Shown here piece by piece: positions 48,102-60,960 of a DNA stretch of 64,000 nt. This stretch comes from Hofstenia miamia. Lineage: Eukaryota; Xenacoelomorpha; Acoela. Numbering within the stretch: position 1 is the stretch's first letter; each line of letters starts with the position of its first letter. A program made the position numbers and the translations under genes. The DNA lies in assembly GCA_004352715.1 (NCBI GenBank), contig SCFE01000058.1, positions 878,872-942,871 on the forward strand. The letters run 5' to 3'. The notes beneath the pieces are model-generated. The model was not told where the DNA came from. It did not search any database and saw nothing but the letters and a program-made list of their open reading frames with translations.

Positions 48102-48345
48102 CAAACATTTCATAAGGAATGGAAGCATCTACTCTGTTGAAGGGGGAACGTTCCCCCAGTTCCCCCAGTTCCCCCCCCCTCTGGGTGCGCCTCTGATTGT
48201 GGTGATTCCTGATTTCAAAAATTTTTAATTATCATGAGTTATGATTATTTAAAGTTTGCAAAGAAACCATCACAGATTTTGAAAAGTTCATAGTATAAAC
48301 AGGTTTAGTGATATTACCTGCAACACTTTACAGAAAAAAGCGTGT

Positions 48346-48579
48346 TTGTATGCGAATGCAGACAATTGGACAGTTCTTCCTCAATACGAATGCAAGTTGC
48401 AGGAACCAGGAGACTTAAAAAAAATAAAATGTATTCTTGAGCTTCAGAATGAACGGTTTCCAAATACAAATGATAAAAAATGCAAAAGTGAATCTTACCA
48501 CTACTCACCATTAAATTTTAACGAAAGAAATAACGCAGAAGAAAATTGTCGATGTTCAATAGAAAAAATAATCTTTTGA
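48346..48579 (+). pseudogene. gypsy pol fragment (segment after RNase H)
   Basis: YANADNWTVLPQYECKL matches in position and wording the HTNADIWIVL segment of gypsy remnant 1 on the other strand (18349-18131) and continues with a similar FPNTND / LPNINTD stretch. This corresponds to the conserved NADxLSRLP region after RNase H. Isolated and short. Confidence 0.45.
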
Positions 48580-50646
48580 TAACTTATCTAAAGTGTGAAC
48601 GGCGAAATCATCAATTTCATGACACCTCAATACTACAAAAAGACATGTAGTAATAGCCTCTGGAAATCATAGCAATTCAATTGTCACATAATACTGCCCA
48701 TGGGGACAACTTTATCATCCCCACTGCAATTTGTTTCAGGTTTTCCAGGATAATTATTCATGTCATGAGAATTTTTTAAAAATAACACACCAAATTTTCG
48801 TAGTTTATTGTTAATCATTATCACAATTTAATAGTACTTTTGAAAAAGCTTTACAATTATTCTTCATCTTTCGTTTCTTCATTATTGATATTTCAAAATG
48901 TTGAAAATGTCTCGGCAAGGGGAATTTCATTTGAAATTTTATACTTACTTTATTATACAGAAGATGGTTTCATGCGGCCACTGTTAGTTCCGAACATGTA
49001 ATATTAGTTTGATTAAATATTAACTAAAGTAAACATTATCTTAATGTATTATGAAGGATATATTTTTTATATGTTCATTACGAAACAAAAAACGAATAAA
49101 ATATTTTAATTAAACTCGGTTTGAATTTAGGTCTAGATCTTTTCCAATTGGGCATAGCCAGTATTGAATCTAGGATTGAAATTGCGGGGGTGTAGGTTTT
49201 ACCTAAAGGTGTGCAATTAAATCATGACATGAAATAGAGTTGAAATGCATTGATCAATATTAGTAACATGTGAAGTTTCGTTTTATAATACAGAATATAT
49301 ATTTACATTAAGATAATAATTTACATTAAATTTTTAATTTAAAATAAAATTACATATAGTGCTTTTTAAATGCATAGAGATAAAATTCATGGAAAGATAT
49401 TAAAATTTGCCCAAACGTTATAAACCTAATCTAAGTTATGAATATCCGTACATGAAAAAAGACTTCTACAAACTTATGCTAAAGCTACTACATTTTACGT
49501 GTTTGAACATGCTATTAGCAATGCGAGTGAAAAAATCAGTGAAATAGAGCAGATTTTTAGAAAGGCACACCAACCAATTTGATAGGCTGACACAATTCAT
49601 AGCGTTTTTGAAAGATCTGAAGCCGACATATACATAACCTTTAAAATTATTGTATGCAAATTCTAAAGTCAAACTCGATATTCCTAATATCATTTTTCAT
49701 TTTGTAATGCCATTGGCTCTTTTAAAGGACAGCTATTTTTTCTCAACTACATCGTTTGATTCCCGAAATAGAGGTTGAACTGTATACTCCTAGAGAAAAC
49801 CATGATACTGATCCTCAATGCTTACATTCATGAATTTGCCGCATCTGTCAAAAATCAGAAGTAAATGGCGCATTCATCCAACAAAAATAGAGGATGTGGA
49901 AAGGTTATTTTTGCTATAGAATTGAATTTTGGCAGATGGGCAAAAACATTTAACTTTTGAAAACCTATTTCATATGGCTTTCATGGCATGCATCCAATAC
50001 AGGTATTCAATATATATATTGCATTTTCTTATTTTGATGTTCATATTATACATCTCTTAGAGGCATAAACTCATTGCATAGTTGGTCTTTTTGAGCTGAA
50101 TTCATTTCCTAACCATAAATGTAAATGTTGTTAATATTGCACATATTTATTTATTTATTCAAGCTAACAATAAATTTAATTTAGCTTGTGCTGACTATAT
50201 AACAGAGATTTACTTTATAAAACATTTTTGTTATTGATACAAACACTGAAACCAACAATCTTGTCTGCTCTGTCTGCTCCAATCTCGGTTTGGGGGGATA
50301 CGGAAGTTAACCGTTGCTCTGCGAAAATAAAATGTTGCCCGAAATACCCCCGTAAATTCTTCGCTGGGCATAGCTTCGATGTAGGTCAAATTTCAAAACC
50401 CAGTTTCACATCGAATAGGGGTTGAATACCGACTTTCCCACGGCCACTCTCTGTTTAAAGACGTGATCGCCTCTTGTTTACAGTCAGGCTACGGAAGAAC
50501 ACCAGCGCTCTAATTTTTTGTGAATTGGTAATCTCGCGATACCAACTTTTAGATTAATTGTTCTTCTTCTGACTATCAAGCTTTCAATTATGTAATTTAT
50601 AATAACCAGTAGACAATAAATTGCATAAAAATAGTTGGATTTGCAA

Positions 50647-50682
<36 letters not shown>

Positions 50683-50889
50683 NATTCGATAGTACGCTTA
50701 AATAAAATTGAAACGATTTTGCGTTTCAAACAGATTCAAATACAAATGTTTATAAAATTATGAATTTATTATAAATTTGAAGTTAGCGGGAAGTTTTATA
50801 TATATATATAAATTGTATATACATCCATACATTGAACAAATATTATAAATGGTTTTATATATTGTAGAATGGGTAAAGAATTTCAACTG

Positions 50890-50955
<66 letters not shown>

Positions 50956-51386
50956 GTATACCTACATAAAAAATCAGCACTGTATTTTAATAATTTAAAG
51001 TGTGATTATTAAACTGTGATCAAAGTTTCTGTAGTAATAAGTTGTCACTGATTTCAAAATTCTATATCACTTTCCCAAAAATGCACATATACTTAAGTGT
51101 AATTTTTTGTTTGAATTCTACCAAAAACAATATCAAATGAAATCCAAAGTGAATAAATTCCTGAAAATATAAAATTTGATCATATACAATAAAAATTTAT
51201 TAATAATTAAAAAATTAAAGTAGCAATTTCACATTGAGAATTTATAACTATAGAGAAACTCTAACCAATGGCAAGATTTTGAATTTTAGCCAATGAGCGA
51301 TTTCAGTAAATGATTCAAGATTTATAAGAACTTTCAGTATCAAATAATACTCAATCACAACATATATATTTTAGATAAGATACGCA
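48580..51386. other. intergenic with two TA arrays and a 138-bp duplicated patch
   Basis: No gene supported. (TA)n at 50650-50682 and 50893-50955. 50684-50821, directly after a single N at 50683, is identical to 45603-45740. The last 100 bases before 51387 include TTTATAAGAAC (about 51321) as a possible core promoter and ATATTTTAG (51366-51374) as a possible splice or trans-splice acceptor before the start codon. Confidence 0.5.
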
Positions 51387-52957
51387 ATGCTATTTATTAT
51401 CTTCATGCTTTCAACGTTTTGCCTAAGAGGCAGTGTAGTGATCGCTTTAGAATTAAAAGTTGTTACAAAAATTGAACCTCCGTTTGTAGAAATCGATGAA
51501 GATAACACAAAAAATTCATCTATAGAATTAAAAGGTTTCTGTATCGATCTCTTAGAACTCATTGTTGAAAAATATCCTGACATTAAATACACATTCCATC
51601 TTGTGCAGGATGGTGGTTATGGGATCTTAGTGGATGGAACATGGAACGGAATGTTGGGTGAATTGTTGCGAGGTGAAGCAGATATGATTCTAGGAGGGAT
51701 GACTATGACATCCTTGAGAGAACAATATGTACTCTTTACAAAGCCATTTATGGATGCAAACCTTGGATTTGTCATGAAATCTGCGCAAAAAGAAATCAGT
51801 TGGTATGGCTATCTGAATGTGTTTGACTTTAATGTCTGGGTCTTACTGATGATATCACTCATAAGCATTTCTGTTTTTGTTTGGCTAGTTTCTGATATAG
51901 AGAGTGAAGGTTCACCCATCATAGATTGCATAATGAACACTATCTCGGTCATGTCCACTCAGGGTCCTGTAATAAATCCTAAAAATGTTGCAGGGAAAAT
52001 AATGTGTACATTTCTTTGGTTGTTTTCTCTAATTATAGTAACATACTTCACCGCAAAACTTACAGCAAACTTTACCGCTCAGACTTTCAAATCTCGACCT
52101 ACTTCTATCGAAGATTTATTGCATTTCCCTGAATTTACTTTTGGTACAACCACTAATGGCGCAGTTTATTCAGCGTTTGCGCACAGTAAGTACAACGCAT
52201 TTGAAGTGCTTTACAATATTATGCATACCTCTGCTATTTCCCCATTTGTAAACAGCACAGAAAACGGAATTAAGCGAGCACGTGAAAATTCAAATTATGC
52301 TTTTATTAATGAAACACCAAGTTTACTGTCGTACGTCTTAAGAAAACCATGTGATCTTGATATGATTGTTTCTACTCAAGGTCCCAAGGATGGAGGAGGA
52401 TATGGCTTGGCATTTAGACGAGAAAATATTTCTATTCAGCAGCTGTTTTCCGTAAGAATTATTGAACTTCATGAAACTGGCCAGCTTTCAACATTAAGGT
52501 AAAGCCCATTTTACATCAGCAAACTTTCTAAGTTTTAATTCGATTTTATATTTAAGTTGTAAAGGGCAAGTTAAGAAACCTGATGTGAAACCTGACATGA
52601 TTTGATTAATCTTGATTAAGCTGATATATTAAATCCTGAACTGGCAAAACACTATTACTTAGACATTTCATTCAAAGTACATCCTTGTATTTTGAATATG
52701 CAAATTTAATTTGAATTAATAATATGAAGAATAATTAAATTTTTAGACATCGTTGGTGGGAAGACCGTAATGAATGTTCACAATCCAATGAAGGCAAAGA
52801 ATCAAATAATCATCCAATTTCCCTGTTTCAAACAGCAGGTGTATTCGTCATCCTATTTGTGGGAATAGGTGTTGGTTTATTTGCTAAGATTATGGAAATA
52901 ATGAGAAGACGAATTTTTCCAAATTTCGAAGGCAGACTTTTCTTCATGACAAAATAA
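51387..52957 (+). CDS. ionotropic glutamate receptor without N-terminal domain (two exons)
   Basis: Exons 51387-52498 and 52747-52957 join at a phase-2 GT-AG intron into 440 residues, complete from ATG to TAA. A hydrophobic signal-like start (MLFIIFMLSTFCL) is followed directly by S1 (ELKVVTKIEPPFVEI, GFCIDLLELI), so there is no 350-400-residue amino-terminal domain. The carboxylate-binding arginine is R111 (TSLREQYVLFTKPF). M1 is about 149-168, pore VMSTQGP about 189-194, M3 VTYFTAKLTANF about 218-229, the S2 acid is E309 (INETP), and M4 is AGVFVILFVGIGVGLFA in exon 2. Where AMPA/kainate receptors have GST, this has GAV (259-260), and the Q/R-site position is T. It is a paralogue of 4053-5483 with the same intron position and WW(D/E)DRNEC after the junction. 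A ligand-gated cation channel is the family role; the ligand is unknown. AATAAA occurs near 53303-53316. Confidence 0.93.
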
Positions 52958-54394
52958 CGAAAATTCATTTTGCAAATTGATTTGATGCGTAAATTATAAA
53001 GTTAAAATTATTTAAATTCATATCTAAAAACTGTTTCCATCTAGCATAAGCATTGGAATGCAAAATGTATGCAAATGAAAGGCCTAGTAGCCCATATTGT
53101 TGACTCTATTTTAACATTGACATAATTATAGTTAAGAAGGGCATAGTTAACTTATAATAGTAAAAGCTATCTTTTGGACTTCCTTAAGTCAACTCTGAAT
53201 ACAAAAGCCTCGTGATTGTTCAATACATAAAACATTCATGATTTGAGAAACCCCTTTTATATCGGATGATTTTCATCACCAAACTTCCAAATATTAACAT
53301 ACAATAAACAATAAAACGTTTAGAATACATCTAATAAAACGTCTATAACAGGCATAAAATTGGCACGTACGTTAAGTGAAAAACACGTGCTGAAAAGTTC
53401 TGGAAGGGTTTAGAAGATGTCTAGAAAACGTTTAGAAATGGCTTAGAAGTTGCTTAGAATGATTTTATTAGACCTCGTTTAGAGACCATTGAGATTCTAT
53501 CTAAAACAATGCGAAATTTCATATACTGTATGAATGCTAAGCAATTTTGTAAAATATAAAAGCACTACCAAAACTTCAATTATCTACTAAGAGAGACAAA
53601 TCATCATTACACAGCGTACTCACTTGCACACACATCGAATGTGTGCATCTAATTATCAATGCAAACTCAAAGATGCTTGCATTGATATTCCATTACAACA
53701 GTGAAAATCATAATTTCAAAATCATCAAATAAATAGAATTTACCCAAATCGTCCTGGTGTATATTCTTAGCAATGCGCCAATAATATTCGCATTACATAT
53801 TTATTCTAAATATTAATTAAAAATATTATATTTACATTTAAGGACCTAGAAGTGTATACTCTCAAATATTTTTTACTTGTTTTCGATCAATGCGCAATTA
53901 GTGGTGACAATTTGAATAAATTATTCTTATAACTCTAATATTGAAATGCTAAGTGTCTAGGGGTGTACCCGATCGAAACCATTCGAAAGTAAAGCCAAAT
54001 TTTAACAAGGAATGGAGATGTTTTAGAAAAATTTAGATATTGTTTTAAAAATCATTTAGTAGAAGTTTTGAAAACATTTAGAAGACGTCTTGTTTTGAAT
54101 TTGGGGCATTTTGTTGCCCAACAGCAATTATGATGTCTATATGTGTCTGTAATCGAAACTTATACTGCGTGTAATGAAAAACACCGATAACTTTTTTTGT
54201 GCTTTATAATAAGCATTTCTTAAAAAGCGTGCAAAACTTATTACAATCACTGAGTCTTAAACAAATAATGCATGCTGGACAAACAAAGAAAAGTTTAGAA
54301 TCCAAACCAAGTCACTAACTCTTTTCCTGTCTCATGAACCAAATGGTGAACTTTTTTGCCACCAAAAAGGCGCCGTTATTTGCTTTCCCAATAG
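52958..54394. other. 3' flank of the receptor, non-coding
   Basis: No frame supported. Short motifs of the type ACGTTTAGAA / TTTAGAAGACGTCT cluster at 53315-53465 and again at 54010-54095, possibly the subterminal repeats of an unrecognised element. Confidence 0.4.
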
Positions 54395-54655
54395 TCAAGA
54401 AAAATTTTCAGCACAAAAAACATGTTAGTCTTAAACGTAGACAAGTTGTTGACTTAGGAATAGAATGTTTTATTTGACGTTACAATATTTTATGCGTACT
54501 TTACTAGTAATCTTTCTTTGATCGTATTGGGTCGGGTGACGGGTCATTGTTGCACGGGACGGAACGGGTCGTGGGTCATCGTTAGACGGGACGGGTCACA
54601 TTGCTAGTCAAAAAAGTAACCTGTTTCCCACCCTGATCTCAGCATTTCACAATTT
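54395..54655. repeat. GC-rich hAT-like terminal fragment, copy 2
   Basis: Runs of GGGTCGGGT, ACGGGTCA and GACGGGACGGGTC end in TTTCCCACCCTG at 54655. Read inward the end is CAGGGTGGGAAAC. Related to 35343-35504. No partner end found. Confidence 0.45.
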
Positions 54656-54820
54656 CAGCCATGCAGCAAATTGCTCGAAAATGTAGAAAGCAGTTTTTCC
54701 TTAACATTCCCAGAAATACAACAAAAAATATTTCAATTTTCTTACCAGGAGCAGTTCTCAGGATTGTTTAAGTCCTTTCCCCAATGGGTAATTCTGTGCT
54801 GCAACCTTTCACAAGTCAAA

Positions 54821-54895
54821 CAGTGCCGGTTACCGATAAACGGTTAGACATGTTGACCAGCTAATTTAACCGCTTTATTACCGGTTAAATTACTA
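54821..54895. repeat. hAT-like terminal fragment (ACCGGTT family)
   Basis: Begins CAGTGCCGGTTACCG and contains ACGGTTAG, TTAACCGC and ACCGGTTAAA, the repeated AACCGGTT motif typical of some hAT ends. A possible opposite end (ATAACCGGTGCC) lies at 56470-56481, but no target duplication was seen. Confidence 0.35.
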
Positions 54896-57800
54896 AAAAT
54901 ATTTTATAGTTTTGGCAAATTATTCAGCAAAATTGCAAAAAATGAGATTCTTTTTAAAATATATAGATTTTCATTCAACAAGGCTGTCTCTTATAATTCG
55001 CGAATAATAATTACATGTGATTGTACTTTTGAAAATTAACCTTGTTTTTAGAGTAGAGACTGGGGTGGGCTACAGCCTGTATAAACCTATCTGTAGACTT
55101 ACCATTATGCACAACAGCTATCGATTTGAATTATCGCAATATCCATTCTATTACACTTAAAATACATTTAAAATCAAGACAGTAGTTTTTCCGCTGTTAA
55201 TGGAATTAAATATAAATAAAAGTTAGAAATTATTTTGGGGGCTTCATTATTTCAAAAGGTGTCAGTTGAAATTCGTTGGCAACTCTATTTTCAAAATTAG
55301 GCTAGACATTGGAGACTGGTTGACTTGCCTCAAGGCAATAATAACATGAATAAAAGTCTTAAATTTAATTCAATTGTTGGAACTTGTTTATATAGTATTA
55401 ATGACTTAAAGGCTATACTTTGATACTGTTAGTTTAATTTTTGTTTTAATTATTTTGTTGAAATTGAATTTTTTAAGAACTTTTTAAGAAATCTCCACTA
55501 ATCTATGTATTGCCACAATTTGCTAAAGGCCTTTAAAATATATTGATGAGAAATCTGTTAAATTTTATTATAATCTTTGAAAAAACTTGCACGACTTGTA
55601 AAACTTGCACTAAATTATAAGCCGACGTACGTAATTTGAAATACTTCTATGTTGTGGACATTTTTTACTAGCAATTTTAAACAATTCGTTCAATGGCAGT
55701 TAATTGCGCTATTGTAAGGAAATATGCATAATAGGCATGCATGTAATGATATTATAAACAAGAATATGGGAAACAATTCACAACTAATGCTAACCGGTTG
55801 GATTTCATTTCCAAATGGATTCCAAACATTTACCAAACTTTTCAAAGTTTTGTCAAACTATTTTACAAATTTCCAAGAATATGTCAAACATTAGCCAATC
55901 CAATAATATGCCTTGGATCTTACATCCACTAAGCTTAAATATTTATAAATAATAATACCATTTGATAGAATTGTTGTTACTCAATAAATAAAGCTGCATA
56001 CAGTCAATTGCATGCAAAGATTTTTATTATGCAAAAAATATTATTTCCAGGAAGCTTATTTGTATATATTATTTAACAAAGTGCTTACAATTTTGGCCAC
56101 TATGAGTTACAAATTTAATATTTGAGTTTCTAAGTCGTTCTATTTCCGCATTAATTTTTTTGAAAACTAGTCTAACATAAATAATATATATTTAAGCGTT
56201 CAATCATAATTATAACTAATTATAATCAATAATGAATAATTTTTTTGTTTTAAATTTCCAAAATGTAAATGTATTATGTATTATATATGCATATTCAGTC
56301 TAATTTAAATTTTGAATTGAAAAAATTTTACACATTCGGAAAACGTGGGAATAATTTGCCACATTTTTGAAAAATATTTGGCAAACTTCCATTTACAAAA
56401 ACTAATTCACTTTTTACAGATATTTGGCAATTTCCCAAGCCTACCAAAACTAATTACAAGAGAAGTGATAACCGGTGCCTTTTAACAAAAAGAAAGACAA
56501 TTATAAAAGCAATAACTAACTTACTGAATTATTTAAAAGTTAATTTCACATGATGAAATGATAAATTAAAATGCAAAAAATGTGCATGCAAAATACAGCA
56601 TAGAATTAATGTTTTCACTTCTTGCATGTTGTATATAGTCATTTAAATTGAATGTCTCCATGACAGGAATGCTCTTTATGGTATAGTCAATGGCCATATA
56701 TGGCAAGACGAAATTTTTTAGCCCTCCCTAATAGCCATACTTAAATTTCTTCCATTATATTATTTTTGCCACACGTATCCTATGTACAATTCACCATCAT
56801 TCACCATATTTTATGTACTTTATATAATAGTCAGCATTACCAGGATATTTATGTATACAACGACGTAACTTTAAGGAACAAAGTGGTTTTGGAGTCAGTA
56901 GATGGTTTTGAAGTCTGTACATAGTGATGAAATTTATAAATTTAAAATTCAATAATTTCTACACAATTATTCTACATTGAGCGGCCTATAAATAAATTTT
57001 CTTTATCCTCCCCTGAGGCAAACGTTTTTTAATTTACTTGATTAGCCCCGCTGCGCGCTGCCACTTAAAGGTAGGCGAAAAATTAAATTATTCTTTACCT
57101 AACCAAATTTCGAGATAAAGTATTTGAGTATTTACTGGCAGCAGCTAATATTCAACTTTGTGATTGTACAAATGATTCCTAGAAACCATTTTGCAAATAC
57201 ATGTATAGAAAACACATTTCAATACAGTGATTAGTAAATAAATATCATGTGAATTATGTTGAATAATATTGCCAAAATTATTAAGTTTTTGCCCAAAGCT
57301 AATGCTATAGCTTAAGGGTTATAAAGGGTTTTTTCTGCTTTAAATGCTTCCTTAAAGTGCATAAAAAGAATTCGCTAGAATATGGTTTTAACATCACTTT
57401 TCAAATAACTATGTATTTAACATTATATAATGTGATTTGCTGAAATTAGTTAAAACAAAATTTTCTATTTGCTGAGAAGTATTGATTTATTTCATTGCAT
57501 CTACAAGCTTGTGTTTTTGGGAACATTCTTGTAAGAAAACATTGCTAGAAATTTATCACCAGCAAAAACTCAGTTATAGCAAGAAGAAGACATCTGTATG
57601 GAAAACTTGAATCTGAAAATATTTGTTAAAAATTGATTAGTGCGCGCTATTTGTGAAAAATGCAAATATCTCAAAACATGTGCTAAATAGTATAGAAAGT
57701 GCATACCATCAGTAGGGAACATTAATATCTTAAAAATGTGTATAAAATACAAGCACAAGTTATTTTTTATACCACACTCTATGGGAAAGCTGATATCCAG

Positions 57801-58984
57801 AGAAGTTGTCACTTTGATTCAATCTGTTACAAAAAGTGTTTAATAGCCTTAGTACAGAGGTTTTTAATCTATGCATCAACAAATTTGTATAAAATAAAAA
57901 ATCAAATGAAGCTAGCCTCATCTTGTGTTATTTAAATAGAAAAATGAGTAAAATATCTATTTGGCATGAAATACTTGACTTGATGCAATTCCAAATAATG
58001 TATGACAAAAGTAGCTAAACTGGGTTTGAAAGTTTAGTTGCATAGCCAGAAAATAAGTACTGATGATTAAATTTTTTTTAAATAATTTGAAAAATGAAAT
58101 TAAAAATTTCATAATATAAATTTTGACTGTAACTGGTTAAACTCCACTGTTGAAGACGTACTTATGCCAAAACTTAGTGATATTAGTGTTCTATGGATTA
58201 CACTAGACAACAAACATTTTTTTCTTTGCTCCAATAAAAAGTTTGCTTGTTCTTAATTGATTGTGTTATGTAATGATTATAACAGTGTTTAGTTATCATC
58301 TTAAAACAAAATTGTAACCAGGGGATAAATAAGACTTTGATAAGTTTTCTCTACACATTCTACTCAATATTTCATAAGTATTTAAAGAGCTTTTTTTCAA
58401 TTTTTTATGTTTTTTAAAGAAGCCCAAGAACAATCCAGGTTGAAGGGAAGATGAAGTTCCTCAAAGAAATCCAATCCAATTACTAGCTCACTTATCAACA
58501 TAAAGTTTTGTTATTTCTCATTTCGAAAAACATGCTACATGTGAGGACCTAAATCCGTTTTTGAATATTATCTCAACGTCTAAATTAACACATGAAAAAA
58601 AGTTAATGTTGCATTCTGAGTTGTTGACTACAGGGAACTCTAATAAATGCTAGAGAAAATCTGGTCAACCAATATAATTCATTACAATTATATTTAAAAT
58701 TATTTTACTAAACTCCCCCCCCTCACCCATCAAAAGTAATCTACTTTTTGTTACTTAAAAGCTCGTAGGAAAGTATTTCTATTAATTTCACTACGCGCAT
58801 GCTTGATAAAAGTAGACATTGTACACTTTATATTTTAGTTGATTACTTGTTTTGCTAGTGATTGTAAATTAGCTAAAAAAAGTTATAATCTATAATTTTT
58901 ATTTTGAAATTACCATCATTTAAGCTAATGCAAGTCTAAGTTATTTCAGAATTCTGGGATTGTTGGGAAGTCTAATTTCTGCTA
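54896..58984. other. long gene-poor interval
   Basis: No coding sequence supported. 56868-56958 is the second copy of the 12794-12885 repeat. Frames at 57570-57935 are low-complexity chance frames. Confidence 0.5.
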
Positions 58985-59233
58985 TTGCAAAGGGATGCTT
59001 CTGACTTGGCTTCAGTAGATAAAAGGGGTTCAATTGCTATGCATAGACAGTTTAAATATCGCAAAGGTTCTACATGTGCTACCTCCTCACCCATGGCAGC
59101 TAAAGTTTCAAGTAAATTAATTCTCAGCAAACTGAGGGATGAAACTCATTGGAATAAAGAAAGGAATTATGGTGATATCTTAAGGCAAAATTCTATCCAT
59201 CAAGTTTTGAAAAAGATTGGAGTACTTTGCTAG
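58985..59233 (+). CDS. hypothetical ORF or exon
   Basis: About 80 residues of mixed, charged composition (ASDLASVDKRGSIAMHRQFK, later KLRDETHWNKERNYGD) that look more protein-like than other frames nearby. The frame opens near TTGCAAAG and ends in TAG. No domain recognised. It could be a transposon scrap or an exon of a gene whose other exons I cannot see. Confidence 0.2.
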   Translation: MQRDASDLASVDKRGSIAMHRQFKYRKGSTCATSSPMAAKVSSKLILSKLRDETHWNKERNYGDILRQNSIHQVLKKIGVLC

Positions 59234-59937
59234 AGTCAGGTCTCTCTGGAAACTTATAGTGAAACCAATGTGGCTAAATGTAAATTTTATTGTTCTAGGG
59301 AAACCACTACTACATATAGTCTAAGTAAGACGTTAATTGACAATCCAGACATGTTGATGCAATTTTGAATTTATCAGCACCAAGGCGACACAACATCATG
59401 CCCATCAGAGTAGAGGATGGGATATGGTGAGCACCACAGCTAACAAAAGGTCGTGGACACACAGAAGACGTGACATGAACCACAGCAAGTGAAACATAAA
59501 TTCCAGTGCTACAGTAAAATTGCATATAAGACTTTCATAAATTAATTAAAAGATTAGATATATGCAAAGATTGACCAAACCACAAGCTCCTAATATAAAA
59601 AATATAATTATAACTTGAATTAAGTTTCCTCAAACTTTTCTAACCAAGTCTGACATAGTTAGGCTTATTACTGTTTCAGTTGCAACACACAAAACTGATT
59701 TGCTTCGATTTAAATTTTAAGTGGAAACTAACCTGGATATTTTTATGTCATCTCTGGAATTGGTGTTATGCATTCGAATTTATGTCTTTCATAGCAAAAC
59801 TAGTTTCAGATTGTTCTTGAACTTTTGCCAAAATGATTACAGATTAGCCTTCATTCTCACAAATTGAAAGTTTTATAAATGTAAAAGAGTTAAAAATAAA
59901 TAATGAAAATAAAATTTAAGAGTGTTGGGGCTGACGT
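59234..59937. other. intergenic, no feature seen
   Basis: Low-GC sequence without supported frames. Confidence 0.45.
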
Positions 59938-60960
59938 CAGAATAATTACCAAAAATAAACGGTTTTATAGTAACAATAACCAAACCATTTCTATTAAAAA
60001 TAACCAAAAAATTAATATTATTTTATAAAAATTAAAGCTTTGTTTACAAAATTACAAAATATTTACACTTTATTGATACACATAACCGCAAGCATTTCTG
60101 TTCAGAAATAACCAACGAATAACCATTATTTTAAACCATTAATATTTTCGTTCAAATAAACCCAAAAATAACTGTTATATTATATTAATTTTATAACCAT
60201 AACCATTTCTGCTAAAAATAACAAAATAAATAACAGTTACTTTATAACCTTCAAAGTTTTCTTAAAATGACCAACAATTTAGGCTTTGTAGTAACCATTG
60301 TTATAAATTTTGATGGCCAAAATACCCAAAAATAAATGTTATATCATAACCATAACCATAACCTATTCTTTAGAAAGTTCCTAAAATTTATGCTTTTTGA
60401 TACCCACAAACAAGCATTTATGTTCAAAACTAACCTGAAAATAACTTATTTAACATTCATAAACATTTCTGTTCAAAAGTAACAAAATATATAACAGTTT
60501 CTTATAATCGTTAAGGTTCTCTTTATAAAATTCGCAAAAAACCTGTTTCTGTTGAGAAATAACAGAAAATTACCTTTTATTTTATAATCATAACCATTTC
60601 TGTTCAGAAATAATCAAATATTAACCGTTATTTTATAACCATTGAAGTTTTCTTTTCAAAATTTCCAAAAATTTACGCTCTTTTGATACCCGAAGCTATA
60701 AGCATTTCTATTTGAAATAAACAAAATTAACAATTATTTTATAACAGTAGCTGTTTTTATTAGAAAATTGCAAAAAATAAACGGTTTTTAATTATAAAAT
60801 TTGAATAATTTCCTTTCAAATATAACCCAAAGATAACTGTTATATCTTAGCCTTCTTAGACATTAGTACTTCTTTACAAAATAACAGAAAATAAATGATT
60901 TTTTACTATTAATAACTAAGTCATTACTGTTTAAAAATAACCAAAAATAACAGTCCAATA
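59938..60960. repeat. degenerate minisatellite of AACCATTTCTGTT-type units
   Basis: About 1 kb made of diverged units that alternate blocks resembling ATAACCATTTCTGTTCA, AAAATAACCAAAAATAA and CGGTTATTTTATAACCAT, with a period of roughly 55-60 bases and possibly a double-length period (units with AAGTTTTCTTT alternate). G is very rare on the plus strand. No frame crosses it. Confidence 0.8.
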
